Source of the DNA: Nitrospira sp.
Lineage (GTDB): Bacteria > Nitrospirota > JACRHL01
NCBI GenBank assembly: GCA_026994095.1
Contig: JALWRU010000145.1
Coordinates: forward strand, 1 to 7,233
Direction: 5' to 3'
DNA: 7,233 nucleotides
Below, in pieces: positions 1-6,436 of this stretch (position 1 is the stretch's first letter; each line of letters opens with the position of its first letter). The notes beneath the pieces are model-generated. The model did not search any database. It had not been told where the DNA came from and was given only the letters and a program-made list of their open reading frames with translations. The translations under genes were made by a program, and so were the position numbers.

Positions 1-1217
1 TAGTCGCTGGCCTTCTTGCTCTCCTGTGCCTGACTATGAAAATGCAGCGCCAGCCGCTGAGTGGTATCCCGCAGTACCGACTCCATCCGGCGGCGAGTGC
101 TCGCGCTCTGCACCTTCCACCACTTGCTGTCAGGGCTATAGTTGTTGACCAGCCTTACCCGTGTGTTGACCGCCGACTTGATATCTTCAATCTCGGTATA
201 ACGATCCACCATGTAGCCCAGAAACATCGGCGCGCGCGGGTGCAGCGGGTGGCGTTTGACAAAGGTCTCGTAGGTTTTGATGGCGTCTTTAGGTCGCTTG
301 ACCTGAGCCGCCATGTCACCTACCCGACGGTAGATCTCGGCCACATAATCACGCGACTCGGGCACGTACCGGTTCAGTACCCGTACCCCGCCCCCCTCAT
401 GGATGGCGCGGGCCAGCAGGGTCATCACCTCGCGGACCTTCTCCCACTCCGGCTCCGGCATGGATTGGCTGTCGAGCACCATCTGTTTTCCACGAGGCAC
501 CCGGTGCGCATCCACGAACGCCACGCCCGCATGGGCCGATTTATCCAGGGACGGCACCAGATATAGCGCCCAGGTCCGTTTGTAGAGTGCCAACTCTTTT
601 AAGCGTTTGGACGAGCGCCCTTCAATGACCTGCTCATACAGATCGGCGGACTTTTTAAACAGGCCGTCATCAAACTCCAGTTCCGCCAATCGATAGTAGG
701 CCTCAGCCAACCGCTCGCCCTTGGGTGATCGAGCGATCAGGGCGCGCAGCATGGTGGCCTGATTCTCCGGTTGATCCAGATTGTCATAAATGTGGGCCAA
801 CTGATAATACGTGGCCTGGGTGCCGGTTCGGCGGGGATAATCTTTGAGTAGCTTGGAGTACAGACGAATGGAGCGGTTGTGGTTGATCGCCGGTGGATCG
901 CCGCGTTCTTTTTCGGGGATGCGCAGCCAACGGGCGCGTTTTTTTTCATAGGTCTGGATCTCGATCTGCAAGTACAGATCTGCGAGCTGTTGTAACGCTC
1001 CGGCCACCTGCTGGCTCTTGTTGCGGGTACGCAATAAAAAGGCGTCCAGCTCTGCCAGCGCTGCCAACTTTTCGCTGGGGTTGATGCGCATCTGTGAGCT
1101 CATCACCTGCCCGACGATGCGGGTTACATCGCGGCTGCTGACACCGGTATCGGCCGCACAGCCGGTCAGCAACAGGCCGGTCAACAGCAGCGGGATCAGT
1201 CGTTGCAGACGCATCAT
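1..1217 (-). CDS. TPR-repeat outer-membrane lipoprotein, partial (C-terminus beyond left edge)
   Basis: An open frame of 405 codons runs from ATG at 1217 to the left edge. The two edge bases give TA for the next codon, so the gene may stop there or continue. The N-terminus is a lipoprotein signal: MMRLQR, a hydrophobic run, then lipobox LTGC with the lipidated Cys at residue 20. The next residue is Ala, not Asp, which by the Lol rule predicts the outer membrane. Helical TPR-like pairs are visible at about residues 132-220 (for example AEAYYRLAELEFDDGLFKKS) and 290-345 (DAIKTYETFVKRHP). The fold suggests a periplasmic scaffold or assembly factor rather than an enzyme. The start overlaps the upstream small gene by ATGA, with GGTGG about 8 bases upstream, so translation is probably coupled. 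A GltE-like or BamD/YbgF-like role is possible, but the family is not identified. Long plus-strand frames over this gene are shadows. Confidence 0.85.
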   Translation of the reverse strand, partial: MMRLQRLIPLLLTGLLLTGCAADTGVSSRDVTRIVGQVMSSQMRINPSEKLAALAELDAFLLRTRNKSQQVAGALQQLADLYLQIEIQTYEKKRARWLRIPEKERGDPPAINHNRSIRLYSKLLKDYPRRTGTQATYYQLAHIYDNLDQPENQATMLRALIARSPKGERLAEAYYRLAELEFDDGLFKKSADLYEQVIEGRSSKRLKELALYKRTWALYLVPSLDKSAHAGVAFVDAHRVPRGKQMVLDSQSMPEPEWEKVREVMTLLARAIHEGGGVRVLNRYVPESRDYVAEIYRRVGDMAAQVKRPKDAIKTYETFVKRHPLHPRAPMFLGYMVDRYTEIEDIKSAVNTRVRLVNNYSPDSKWWKVQSASTRRRMESVLRDTTQRLALHFHSQAQESKKASD

Positions 1218-1330
1218 AGCTGCCACCCGCTCACGCCTTCGGGCACCTGCCGGTAGTAGAGGTTAAGGCCCACCATCACCAGCACCGCAGCGCGCACAAT
1301 GAGCACCCATAGATGGTTGGACTCGCTCAC
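1214..1330 (-). CDS. 38-residue single-span membrane peptide between the two TPR genes
   Basis: This frame starts at GTG 1330 and ends at TGA 1214-1216. It encodes MSESNHLWVLIVRAAVLVMV followed by GLNLYYRQVPEGVSGWQL. Residues 7-26 form one hydrophobic segment, interrupted by a single Arg at 13 and ending in an aromatic Tyr-Tyr belt. A short polar N-terminus and a tail of about 12 residues flank it. Its start overlaps the stop of the 610-residue gene as GTGA, and its stop overlaps the start of the lipoprotein gene as ATGA. It therefore fills the gap exactly, in the pattern of translationally coupled operon genes. I see no good Shine-Dalgarno sequence of its own, which fits coupling. No family is recognised. 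It may be an inner-membrane anchor or small subunit of an envelope complex that includes its neighbours. The support is positional and compositional only. Confidence 0.7.
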   Translation of the reverse strand: MSESNHLWVLIVRAAVLVMVGLNLYYRQVPEGVSGWQL

Positions 1331-3159
1331 GGAAACACCAGACCACGGGCCGCCAACCCTTTTTGATCGGACAATACACTCTGGGTCACCCCCAGGCTGG
1401 CACTCACCGACAGGGCCTCAACTCGCTCTCGCTCCAGCTTCAATACCCGCACCAACTCTCTGGTGGCGGCCTCCTCAAAACGGCTGCGGTACTCCTCCAG
1501 CCTGACCCTTGCAGCGGCCACGTTGTTGGTACCACGGGTATCCTTAAGCGCGGTCCAGCGTTTGTTCTGTGCCTGCAAGCGCCGTTGGATCAACTGGATC
1601 TGAGCGATGTCGTCATAAATCATCGTCAGATCCGGAGTCCGGAACAGCACTTCCAGGCCAGACCCTTGATAGACCGGCTTGGTGGGGCGTTCACCGCCCC
1701 CGAACAACAGCTCTGTCACCCCTTCGTCAAACGGGCTGGTTTGCAGATCGTCGAGCAGCAGATCAATGGCCCTGAGGCGACCTTGAAAATCCTCCAGCGC
1801 ACTACGGTAGATATTCATGGCCTGCCGGGGCGCGTTAAGCTTGCGATAGGCGTCGGCCATCACCAGCCGCCCCTCCGCAGCGTAGGGGCTGGTAGGCCGC
1901 TCCTGCGCCAGGGCCTGAAACTCGGCCACCGCATTGACCATGTCTTCATGCTTGAAAAAGGCCAGCCCACGAGCAAAACGAAAGCGGTCAGCAAACGGCC
2001 CGGCGGTATTCATGCGGCCAAACGTCTCGATGGCCTTTTCCATCTGCCCCTGCTCGGCATACAGGGTCCCCAGGGTGGTGAGGATTCGCTCCCGCAGGTA
2101 AACCTCTTCGGGCAGGTTGGCGTGCAGGCGACGCTCTGCCTCGCGCAGCAAGCCGATGGCTGAGAACGGGTCACCCGCCTGATGAAAGGCCGCTGCCCGA
2201 TTCACCAGCGCAAACGGATCAACCCCTGCCTGTGGCACCTCTTGCGAAATATCCCCCACCTGCTCCAGGCCGACAAAAGCGAAGGTGCGCAGGTTGTAGA
2301 CAGTCCCCACCAGAGGATGCTCTTTAGGCAACTGAATGGGCGACAACGCCCGCAAGGCGACCTTCCAGCGATCGGCGGCCAACTCCAGCCGCGCCTGCCC
2401 GATCAGCGCCAGTACCCGATAGTTATCAGAATAGTTGGCCGCCAGATGCTGGTACAGCGCCCCGGCTTGTAGCGGTATGCCCGCCTCCCGGTACAGGTCG
2501 GCCAGTAGCAGTTGGTTGGCGGGCGACAGTTTGGGATGGGTGGAACGCCACGCCTCGATACCGGCAATCGCACCCAGCCGGTCGCCCCGGTGGCGCGCCA
2601 GTTGCGCCGCCAACCGCACATGATCCTGGGTGATTGCCACATCGACGGTGATCTGCGTGCCTTCGTTGCTCAATACCACATCGGTGACCGTACCCGCCTT
2701 GGGCAACGGGATCGACTGGGTACCGGACGGACCGTCCCAGCGCAGTTGCACAATCCCCCCTGGTGGGCCGTCTATTGCGAGTACCGAGGCGCGAAACTTG
2801 CTGATTTCGTGGGTGAATTGCTGCTGGACCCGCGGTCCTGAACGGCCACCGGACAGACGTGCGCTGCGGGCAGCACCACAGGCCTTGCCAACGCAGCGAA
2901 TGATCACCACCGGTGCACCGGGCAGCCCGGTGAGCGCAATATCCGGCTTCTGCCGCATACGCATGAAGTATTTAATCAGAGCCTGTTTATCAGGCGCGTA
3001 TTCGGCCAACGACTGCCGTAACGGTGCCTCAAACGCCTGACGCTCTGGTGCCACTGCCGCACTGGCACTTAGCGGCATCGCAATCGTCAGTAGTACCAAC
3101 GACATCCCGTGCACCCAGCCCATCATGGACCGTCCAGATCGCGGTGGTGTGGCGTCCAT
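1327..3159 (-). CDS. Exported TPR and coiled-coil protein, 610 residues, envelope cluster
   Basis: The N-terminus has a Sec signal peptide: Arg at 7 and 10, a hydrophobic core at about 16-30, and a likely cut after ASA at residue 34. No lipobox is present, so the mature protein is probably periplasmic. Residues about 80-180 look beta-rich (VVIIRCVGKACG, then VLAIDGPPGGIVQLRWDG) and hold Cys89 and Cys94, a possible disulfide. Residues about 185-460 are TPR-like helical repeats, for example LLLADLYREAGIPLQAGALY, LGTLYAEQGQMEKAIETF and MADAYRKLNAPRQAMNIY. Residues about 515-585 are charged and helical (LIQRRLQAQNKRW, ARVRLEEYRSRFEEAATREL), a probable coiled coil. A later start at Met12 (3126) is possible but would remove the positive n-region, so 3159 is preferred. 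It is first in a coupled cluster with a 38-residue membrane peptide and a TPR lipoprotein. It is probably a scaffold; I cannot name the family. Confidence 0.85.
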   Translation of the reverse strand: MDATPPRSGRSMMGWVHGMSLVLLTIAMPLSASAAVAPERQAFEAPLRQSLAEYAPDKQALIKYFMRMRQKPDIALTGLPGAPVVIIRCVGKACGAARSARLSGGRSGPRVQQQFTHEISKFRASVLAIDGPPGGIVQLRWDGPSGTQSIPLPKAGTVTDVVLSNEGTQITVDVAITQDHVRLAAQLARHRGDRLGAIAGIEAWRSTHPKLSPANQLLLADLYREAGIPLQAGALYQHLAANYSDNYRVLALIGQARLELAADRWKVALRALSPIQLPKEHPLVGTVYNLRTFAFVGLEQVGDISQEVPQAGVDPFALVNRAAAFHQAGDPFSAIGLLREAERRLHANLPEEVYLRERILTTLGTLYAEQGQMEKAIETFGRMNTAGPFADRFRFARGLAFFKHEDMVNAVAEFQALAQERPTSPYAAEGRLVMADAYRKLNAPRQAMNIYRSALEDFQGRLRAIDLLLDDLQTSPFDEGVTELLFGGGERPTKPVYQGSGLEVLFRTPDLTMIYDDIAQIQLIQRRLQAQNKRWTALKDTRGTNNVAAARVRLEEYRSRFEEAATRELVRVLKLERERVEALSVSASLGVTQSVLSDQKGLAARGLVFP

Positions 3160-3166
3160 CGGAGCA

Positions 3167-3175
3167 ATTATCTCA
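3167..3175 (-). promoter_or_regulatory. Candidate extended -10 promoter element for the TPR cluster
   Basis: On the minus strand the bases read TGA-GATAAT, matching the extended -10 pattern TGn-TATAAT with one mismatch. No clear -35 is present 17 bases upstream, as is common for extended -10 promoters. Transcription would begin at about 3160, right at the preferred ATG at 3159, and so would give a nearly leaderless message. No good Shine-Dalgarno precedes that ATG, which fits. However, it could equally mean that the real promoter lies further upstream. Confidence 0.28.
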
Positions 3176-3186
3176 CAACCCTGTGA
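3173..3186. repeat. Perfect 5-base inverted repeat TCACA-N4-TGTGA, possible operator
   Basis: TCACA at 3173-3177 and TGTGA at 3182-3186 are exact inverted copies separated by ACCC. The element overlaps the upstream end of the candidate extended -10 of the TPR cluster, a position where a bound protein would block transcription. The half-sites equal CRP half-sites but face the opposite way, with a 4-base spacer, so this is not a CRP site. Arms this short occur by chance in several kilobases; only the position gives it weight. Confidence 0.25.
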
Positions 3187-3379
3187 ATTGTTTGTGTCTG
3201 TTTTTCTAAAAGATTCTGTTGCCCGTGGCCCTACTCACCGCTGACTCTTATACTACACCCACAATCGACCAACGTTTCTGTTGTCTTTGACGAGCGATTT
3301 GCGGAGCCTTTCCGGCCACCCGATGATCCTCTTCGAGGACGGCCGCCACCCATTAGTATTACCGCTCCACGGACCCACC

Positions 3380-4339
3380 ATGCCACCACGAATTTTTCTT
3401 AGCCGATCCCTGCCCGATACCATCATGGCCCGTCTGGCCGACACCTTTGAACTGGTGCAGGCTGCACAAGACATTCAATTATCCGGCCCGGAGATCCTGG
3501 CGCTGGCGGCCGACTGTGACGGCATGATCACCATGCTGTCGGACCCGATCGACCGCGCTGTACTGGCAGGCTGCCCCAAACTCAAAGTCGTGGCCAACTA
3601 TGCGGTGGGCACCAATAACATCGATCTGGACTATGCCCGCTCCGCCGGGATCACTGTCACCAACACCCCGGATGTGTTGACCGAAGCCACCGCCGACCAG
3701 GCCTTTGCGTTAATGCTGGCAGTCGCCCGTCGCACGGTGGAGGGTGACAAACTGGTGCGCAGTGGCCGCTGGACCGGCTGGGCACCCACCCAACTGCTGG
3801 GTTCAGAGATACTGGCCCGACGGCTGGGCATCATCGGCATGGGCCGCATCGGTCAGGCCGTGGCCCGCCGCGCCCAGGGGTTTGGTATGGACATCGTCTA
3901 CCACAACCGCAACCAGCTCGACCCGACGCTGGAAACCACCCTGTCGGCACGCTACGCCTCGCTGGATGAACTGCTGGCCAGTTCTGACTTCATCAGCCTG
4001 CACTGCCCGCTCACCGATGCTACCCGCGAATTACTCGATAAAGCCGCCTTTGACCGCATTAAACATGGGGCCTATCTCATCAACACCGCCCGTGGCGAGG
4101 TGGTCGATCAGGATGCCATGCTGGCAGCACTGTCGGACGGTCGCCTGACCGGTGCCGGGCTGGATGTCTATACCGGTGAACCCGCGCTGCATCCGCGCCT
4201 GCTGGAGCTTGAGAATGTGGTGCTGGCCCCCCACACCGGCAGCGCCACCTACGACACCCGCAACCGCATGGGCGAGGTGGTGCTTGACAACGTGGCTGCG
4301 GTGCTGGCCGGTCGAACACCGCCCAACCCGGTAGGTTAA
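3380..4339 (+). CDS. D-2-hydroxyacid dehydrogenase, glyoxylate/hydroxypyruvate reductase type
   Basis: The 319-residue product reduces 2-oxoacids such as glyoxylate or hydroxypyruvate to D-2-hydroxyacids with NAD(P)H in the cytoplasm. The family signatures are all visible. VANYAVGTNNID lies at 71-82. The Rossmann motif GMGRIG is at 153-158 and the catalytic Arg238 is in NTARGE. Glu267 is in YTGEP and His285 in APHTGSAT. This is the Arg-Glu-His triad at near-identical positions to archaeal GyaR, and the length is normal. The end of beta-2 reads VYHNRN with no Asp, which suggests NADPH preference (inference). ATG 3380 is chosen because MPPRIFLSRSLPDTI aligns with the usual family N-terminus; the frame stays open upstream to a TTG at 3281, but that extra 33-residue leader has no family support. 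The next gene starts 4 bases after its stop. The exact substrate cannot be told from sequence alone. Confidence 0.92.
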   Translation: MPPRIFLSRSLPDTIMARLADTFELVQAAQDIQLSGPEILALAADCDGMITMLSDPIDRAVLAGCPKLKVVANYAVGTNNIDLDYARSAGITVTNTPDVLTEATADQAFALMLAVARRTVEGDKLVRSGRWTGWAPTQLLGSEILARRLGIIGMGRIGQAVARRAQGFGMDIVYHNRNQLDPTLETTLSARYASLDELLASSDFISLHCPLTDATRELLDKAAFDRIKHGAYLINTARGEVVDQDAMLAALSDGRLTGAGLDVYTGEPALHPRLLELENVVLAPHTGSATYDTRNRMGEVVLDNVAAVLAGRTPPNPVG

Positions 4340-4343
4340 AACC

Positions 4344-5177
4344 ATGAGCGATACTGCTGCGCCCACCGGGGCCGCCGGGTTCGATCTGGGCGGGCCGCTC
4401 ACCGGCCTGATCGTGATGGCGCTGGAAGAGCCGACCCATATGCCGCAGGTGGGCTGGTTTTGCGCCTTTGCCCGTGCGGGCAAGATGCAGGTCACCCTGG
4501 CCGAACTGGCACAGGCCCATCAACGCCTGCCCGACGGCCCGTGGAAAGGGTCCGACACCCCTCAGTCGCTGCTGACCAGCCTGCCGGTATTCACCGTGCT
4601 GGACCCGGACGGCAACCACCTGACCGAACCGGCTGAGCTGATGCGGGTTCCCTGGGGTGATGCGGGCTGGTCCCTGTGCCTGCTGGACAGCCTGAGCGAC
4701 TGGCTTGCGCTGCTCACCCTGCGCGGCGACGGCTATCTGGAGATCCTCACCGAGTGGCATCGCACCGGCCCGCCGGAGGCCGGGTTTGTACGGGTCTGCC
4801 ACCAGTATGCGGCGCTCTACAACCACCGTTTTTTTCTGGAGGCCTACAAGCTGCTGGAGATCCGCTGGATGAGCGAGGAGGGAAACAAGCGGGAACTGCT
4901 ACAGGGATTGATGCAGCTATCGGTGGGGCTGCACCAGATCACCAGTGGCAAATATGCGGTCACCCAGTTAGAGGAGGCCTATAGCCGCATTCGCACCCAT
5001 CAAGCGCTGTTTCCGGCACCCACCATGGGCCGCTTTATTAAACGGCTGGAGAAGGTCATCGGCCTGTTTATGGGGTATGGTGCCGACAATTTCAGGCAGT
5101 TCGATCTGGGGCTGTTCCCCCGCTTGTGGCTGGATTCACCCTGGCGGCTGCTGCTGCACAAACTGGGGCGACGCTAG
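4344..5177 (+). CDS. Protein with DUF309-like C-terminal domain and unrecognised N-terminal region
   Basis: The product has 277 residues. Residues about 150-218 match the DUF309 helical pattern: a small helix pair (YAALYNHRFFLEAYKLLEIRW) followed by ELLQGLMQLSVGLHQITSGK. The DUF309 family usually shows EAHE..E..W then LQGLIQ.A....H...GN. Here the first His-Glu of that pattern is Tyr168-Lys169, while Glu172, Trp175, the LQGLMQ segment and His197 remain. Residues 1-145 (with PVFTVLDPDGNHLTE at 81-95) and the tail after 225 are not recognised. No signal peptide or membrane span is seen, so it is probably cytosolic. It starts 4 bases after the dehydrogenase stop, with GGTAGG 8 bases upstream, so the two genes form an operon. 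DUF309 has no established biochemical role, and none is assigned here. The stop codon overlaps the stop of the convergent CinA-like gene. Confidence 0.8.
   Translation: MSDTAAPTGAAGFDLGGPLTGLIVMALEEPTHMPQVGWFCAFARAGKMQVTLAELAQAHQRLPDGPWKGSDTPQSLLTSLPVFTVLDPDGNHLTEPAELMRVPWGDAGWSLCLLDSLSDWLALLTLRGDGYLEILTEWHRTGPPEAGFVRVCHQYAALYNHRFFLEAYKLLEIRWMSEEGNKRELLQGLMQLSVGLHQITSGKYAVTQLEEAYSRIRTHQALFPAPTMGRFIKRLEKVIGLFMGYGADNFRQFDLGLFPRLWLDSPWRLLLHKLGRR
5174..5177. other. Shared CTAG: overlapping convergent stop codons
   Basis: The plus-strand gene ends with TAG at 5175-5177, and the minus-strand gene ends with TAG read from 5176-5174. The palindrome CTAG serves both, so the two genes overlap by 3 bases within these 4 positions. 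There is no spacer and no hairpin with a T-run here, so any terminator lies inside a coding region, or the transcripts overlap. Confidence 0.9.
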
Positions 5178-5902
5178 CGGGCCTCTGTGAGCCCCTCTTG
5201 CAAGGCGGCGTAGGCGGCATCTACAGCGGTTTGCTGTTTGCCCTTCAAGGTCAGCAACAGCCGAAAGTCGGCCCCCGGCTCCTGCGGATAACTACCCAGC
5301 GTCACATCGGTGAAACGGCGCTGTATGTCGGTCAAAAAGCGGGCGATCTCCGGCTCACCGCTGTTGAGCCGCAACTCCCGCGTGATGTAGGGCGTACCGG
5401 TAAAATACTCGCACACCGACTCGAATTTGCGCTGCAACAGGTGGGGGCTGCCGGGGAACACCCACACATTCTTCACCCGCACCACCGGAAAGCGCATCCC
5501 CGGCTTCAGGATCAACTCGGCCCCGGCAGGCAGGTCGGCCATGCGCAGGGCCGCCTCGTTCATCTCGTTATGGTAAAAATTGCGGATGGCGGCCTCGGCC
5601 TCGGCGTGTCGCTCCAGTGAGCGAGAAAAGGCTGCCGCCACCCCGGCCATGGAGACATCGTCGTGGGTCGGTCCAACCCCGCCGGTGGTAATCACATGGC
5701 TAAAACGGGCGGCGCAATCGGCCACATCGGTGGCGATCTGCTGCACATCATCCGGGATCACCACCACCCGCTCCACCGCGCACCCCAACTCGGTCAAGCG
5801 GCGGCTCAGGTAGGTGGAATTAAGGTCTTCCACCCGCCCGGACAGCACCTCGTCACCGATCACCACCAGCGCGATGGTGGGGGTGGACGGCTCACCCGAC
5901 AT
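5174..5902 (-). CDS. CinA/MoaB-fold molybdopterin-binding-domain protein, single-domain
   Basis: The 242-residue product has the MoaB/MogA-type fold found at the N-terminus of CinA and in the MPTb domain of eukaryotic FAD synthase. Diagnostic stretches are GDEVLSGR at 16-23, TTGGVGPTHDD at 72-82 and FPGSPHLL at 149-156. The nicotinamide-nucleotide amidase domain that follows in full-length CinA (about 400 residues) is absent. The reading stops cleanly at 242, so this is the short COG1058 type rather than a broken gene. Relatives hydrolyse ADP-ribose or FAD-type pyrophosphates; the activity here is inferred at best. ATG 5902 is chosen because AGAGGG lies 9 bases upstream, spanning the end of rnhA, and because this start aligns with the family. 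The in-frame extension towards 6145 is rnhA read out of frame. The start lies 5 bases after the rnhA stop, so it is probably co-transcribed with rnhA. Confidence 0.88.
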   Translation of the reverse strand: MSGEPSTPTIALVVIGDEVLSGRVEDLNSTYLSRRLTELGCAVERVVVIPDDVQQIATDVADCAARFSHVITTGGVGPTHDDVSMAGVAAAFSRSLERHAEAEAAIRNFYHNEMNEAALRMADLPAGAELILKPGMRFPVVRVKNVWVFPGSPHLLQRKFESVCEYFTGTPYITRELRLNSGEPEIARFLTDIQRRFTDVTLGSYPQEPGADFRLLLTLKGKQQTAVDAAYAALQEGLTEAR

Positions 5903-5907
5903 CGGGA

Positions 5908-6384
5908 TCAGCCCTCTTTTCCCATGGGGTCGACAGGCAGTTTGCCCATACGACCTTTGGTGATGCCGCCGGTCGCGAGCTGATCGGCGCGTTCGTTCTC
6001 CGCATGGCCCGCGTGGGCCTCGACCCAGTGCCAGGAGACCTTGTGGCGAGAAGATACGGCATCCAGCGCCTTCCACAAATCCTGATTCTTGACCGGCTTG
6101 CCTGCTGCGGTGCGCCAGTTCTTCTTTTTCCAGCCGTGAATCCACTTGGTGATGCCGTCACGCATATACCTGGAATCGGTGGTCAACTTCACCCCGCTGC
6201 CCTCGTCCAACGACTCCAGCGCCCGCACCGCAGCCAGCAACTCCATGCGGTTGTTGGTGGTGTGGGGGGCGTAGCCGCTCAACTCGCGCTCGCCCCCCGC
6301 CTGCCGAATCAGGGCACCGTAACCGCCGGGGCCGGGGTTGCCGGAGCAGGCCCCGTCCGTGAAGATCTCCACCGTCTCTGCCAT
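5908..6384 (-). CDS. rnhA: Ribonuclease HI
   Basis: RNase HI cleaves the RNA strand of RNA-DNA hybrids in the cytoplasm. It removes Okazaki primers and R-loops and needs Mg2+. The 158-residue product matches E. coli RNase HI (155 residues) almost without gaps. The four metal-binding acids fall at the same numbers: Asp10 in FTDGAC, Glu48 in NNRMEL, Asp70 in TTDSRY and Asp134 in ENERAD. His124 is also in place, in VEAHAGH, where E. coli has VKGHAGH. The basic handle region is present (WIHGWKKKNWRTAAGKPVKN, residues 81-100). Start ATG 6384 has a good Shine-Dalgarno, AAGGA, 5 bases upstream. The gene follows gcvPB by 52 bases and precedes the CinA-like gene by 5 bases on the same strand. Function and start are secure. 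Confidence 0.97.
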   Translation of the reverse strand: MAETVEIFTDGACSGNPGPGGYGALIRQAGGERELSGYAPHTTNNRMELLAAVRALESLDEGSGVKLTTDSRYMRDGITKWIHGWKKKNWRTAAGKPVKNQDLWKALDAVSSRHKVSWHWVEAHAGHAENERADQLATGGITKGRMGKLPVDPMGKEG

Positions 6385-6436
6385 GTTGTTCCTTTTGTGT
6401 TGCGGTCAATCGATTCGGTCGCCATTGGGGAACAGT

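Larger units (their letters stand above)
3160..3379. promoter_or_regulatory. Divergent intergenic control region
   Basis: This is the only sizeable non-coding gap in the window and lies between two head-to-head genes, so both promoters should be here. It is more AT-rich than the flanking genes between about 3165 and 3300. For the plus strand, TATACT at 3249-3254 is a fair -10 box, but no convincing -35 sits 16-18 bases upstream. The same bases read TATAAG on the minus strand. TTGACG at 3287-3292 resembles a -35 but has no matching -10. No terminator-like hairpin with a T-run was found. Confidence 0.5.

Noticed and set aside
36..566. 176-codon plus-strand frame
   Set aside because: It is antisense to the TPR lipoprotein, which has a signal peptide, lipobox and TPR pattern. 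This frame has none of these.
1363..2163. 266-codon plus-strand frame
   Set aside because: It lies wholly opposite the 610-residue TPR gene. The product has no recognisable domain, and GC-rich codon bias makes such antisense frames common.
3173..3186. CRP binding site
   Set aside because: The half-sites are in the wrong order and have a 4-base rather than 6-base spacer.
3195..3212. Intrinsic terminator at the T-run TTTTTCTAAAA
   Set aside because: There is no GC-rich hairpin before the T-run, and no gene ends nearby on either strand.
3281..3379. Upstream TTG start adding 33 residues to the dehydrogenase
   Set aside because: The leader has no family counterpart. The conserved N-terminus begins at ATG 3380.
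4080..4826. 248-codon minus-strand frame
   Set aside because: It spans opposite the end of the dehydrogenase and the start of the DUF309-like gene, both well supported. The product is low-complexity and Gln/Arg/Pro-rich.
5903..6145. Upstream start adding 81 residues to the CinA-like protein
   Set aside because: This stretch is the rnhA gene read in another frame. ATG 5902 has a ribosome binding site and fits the family.
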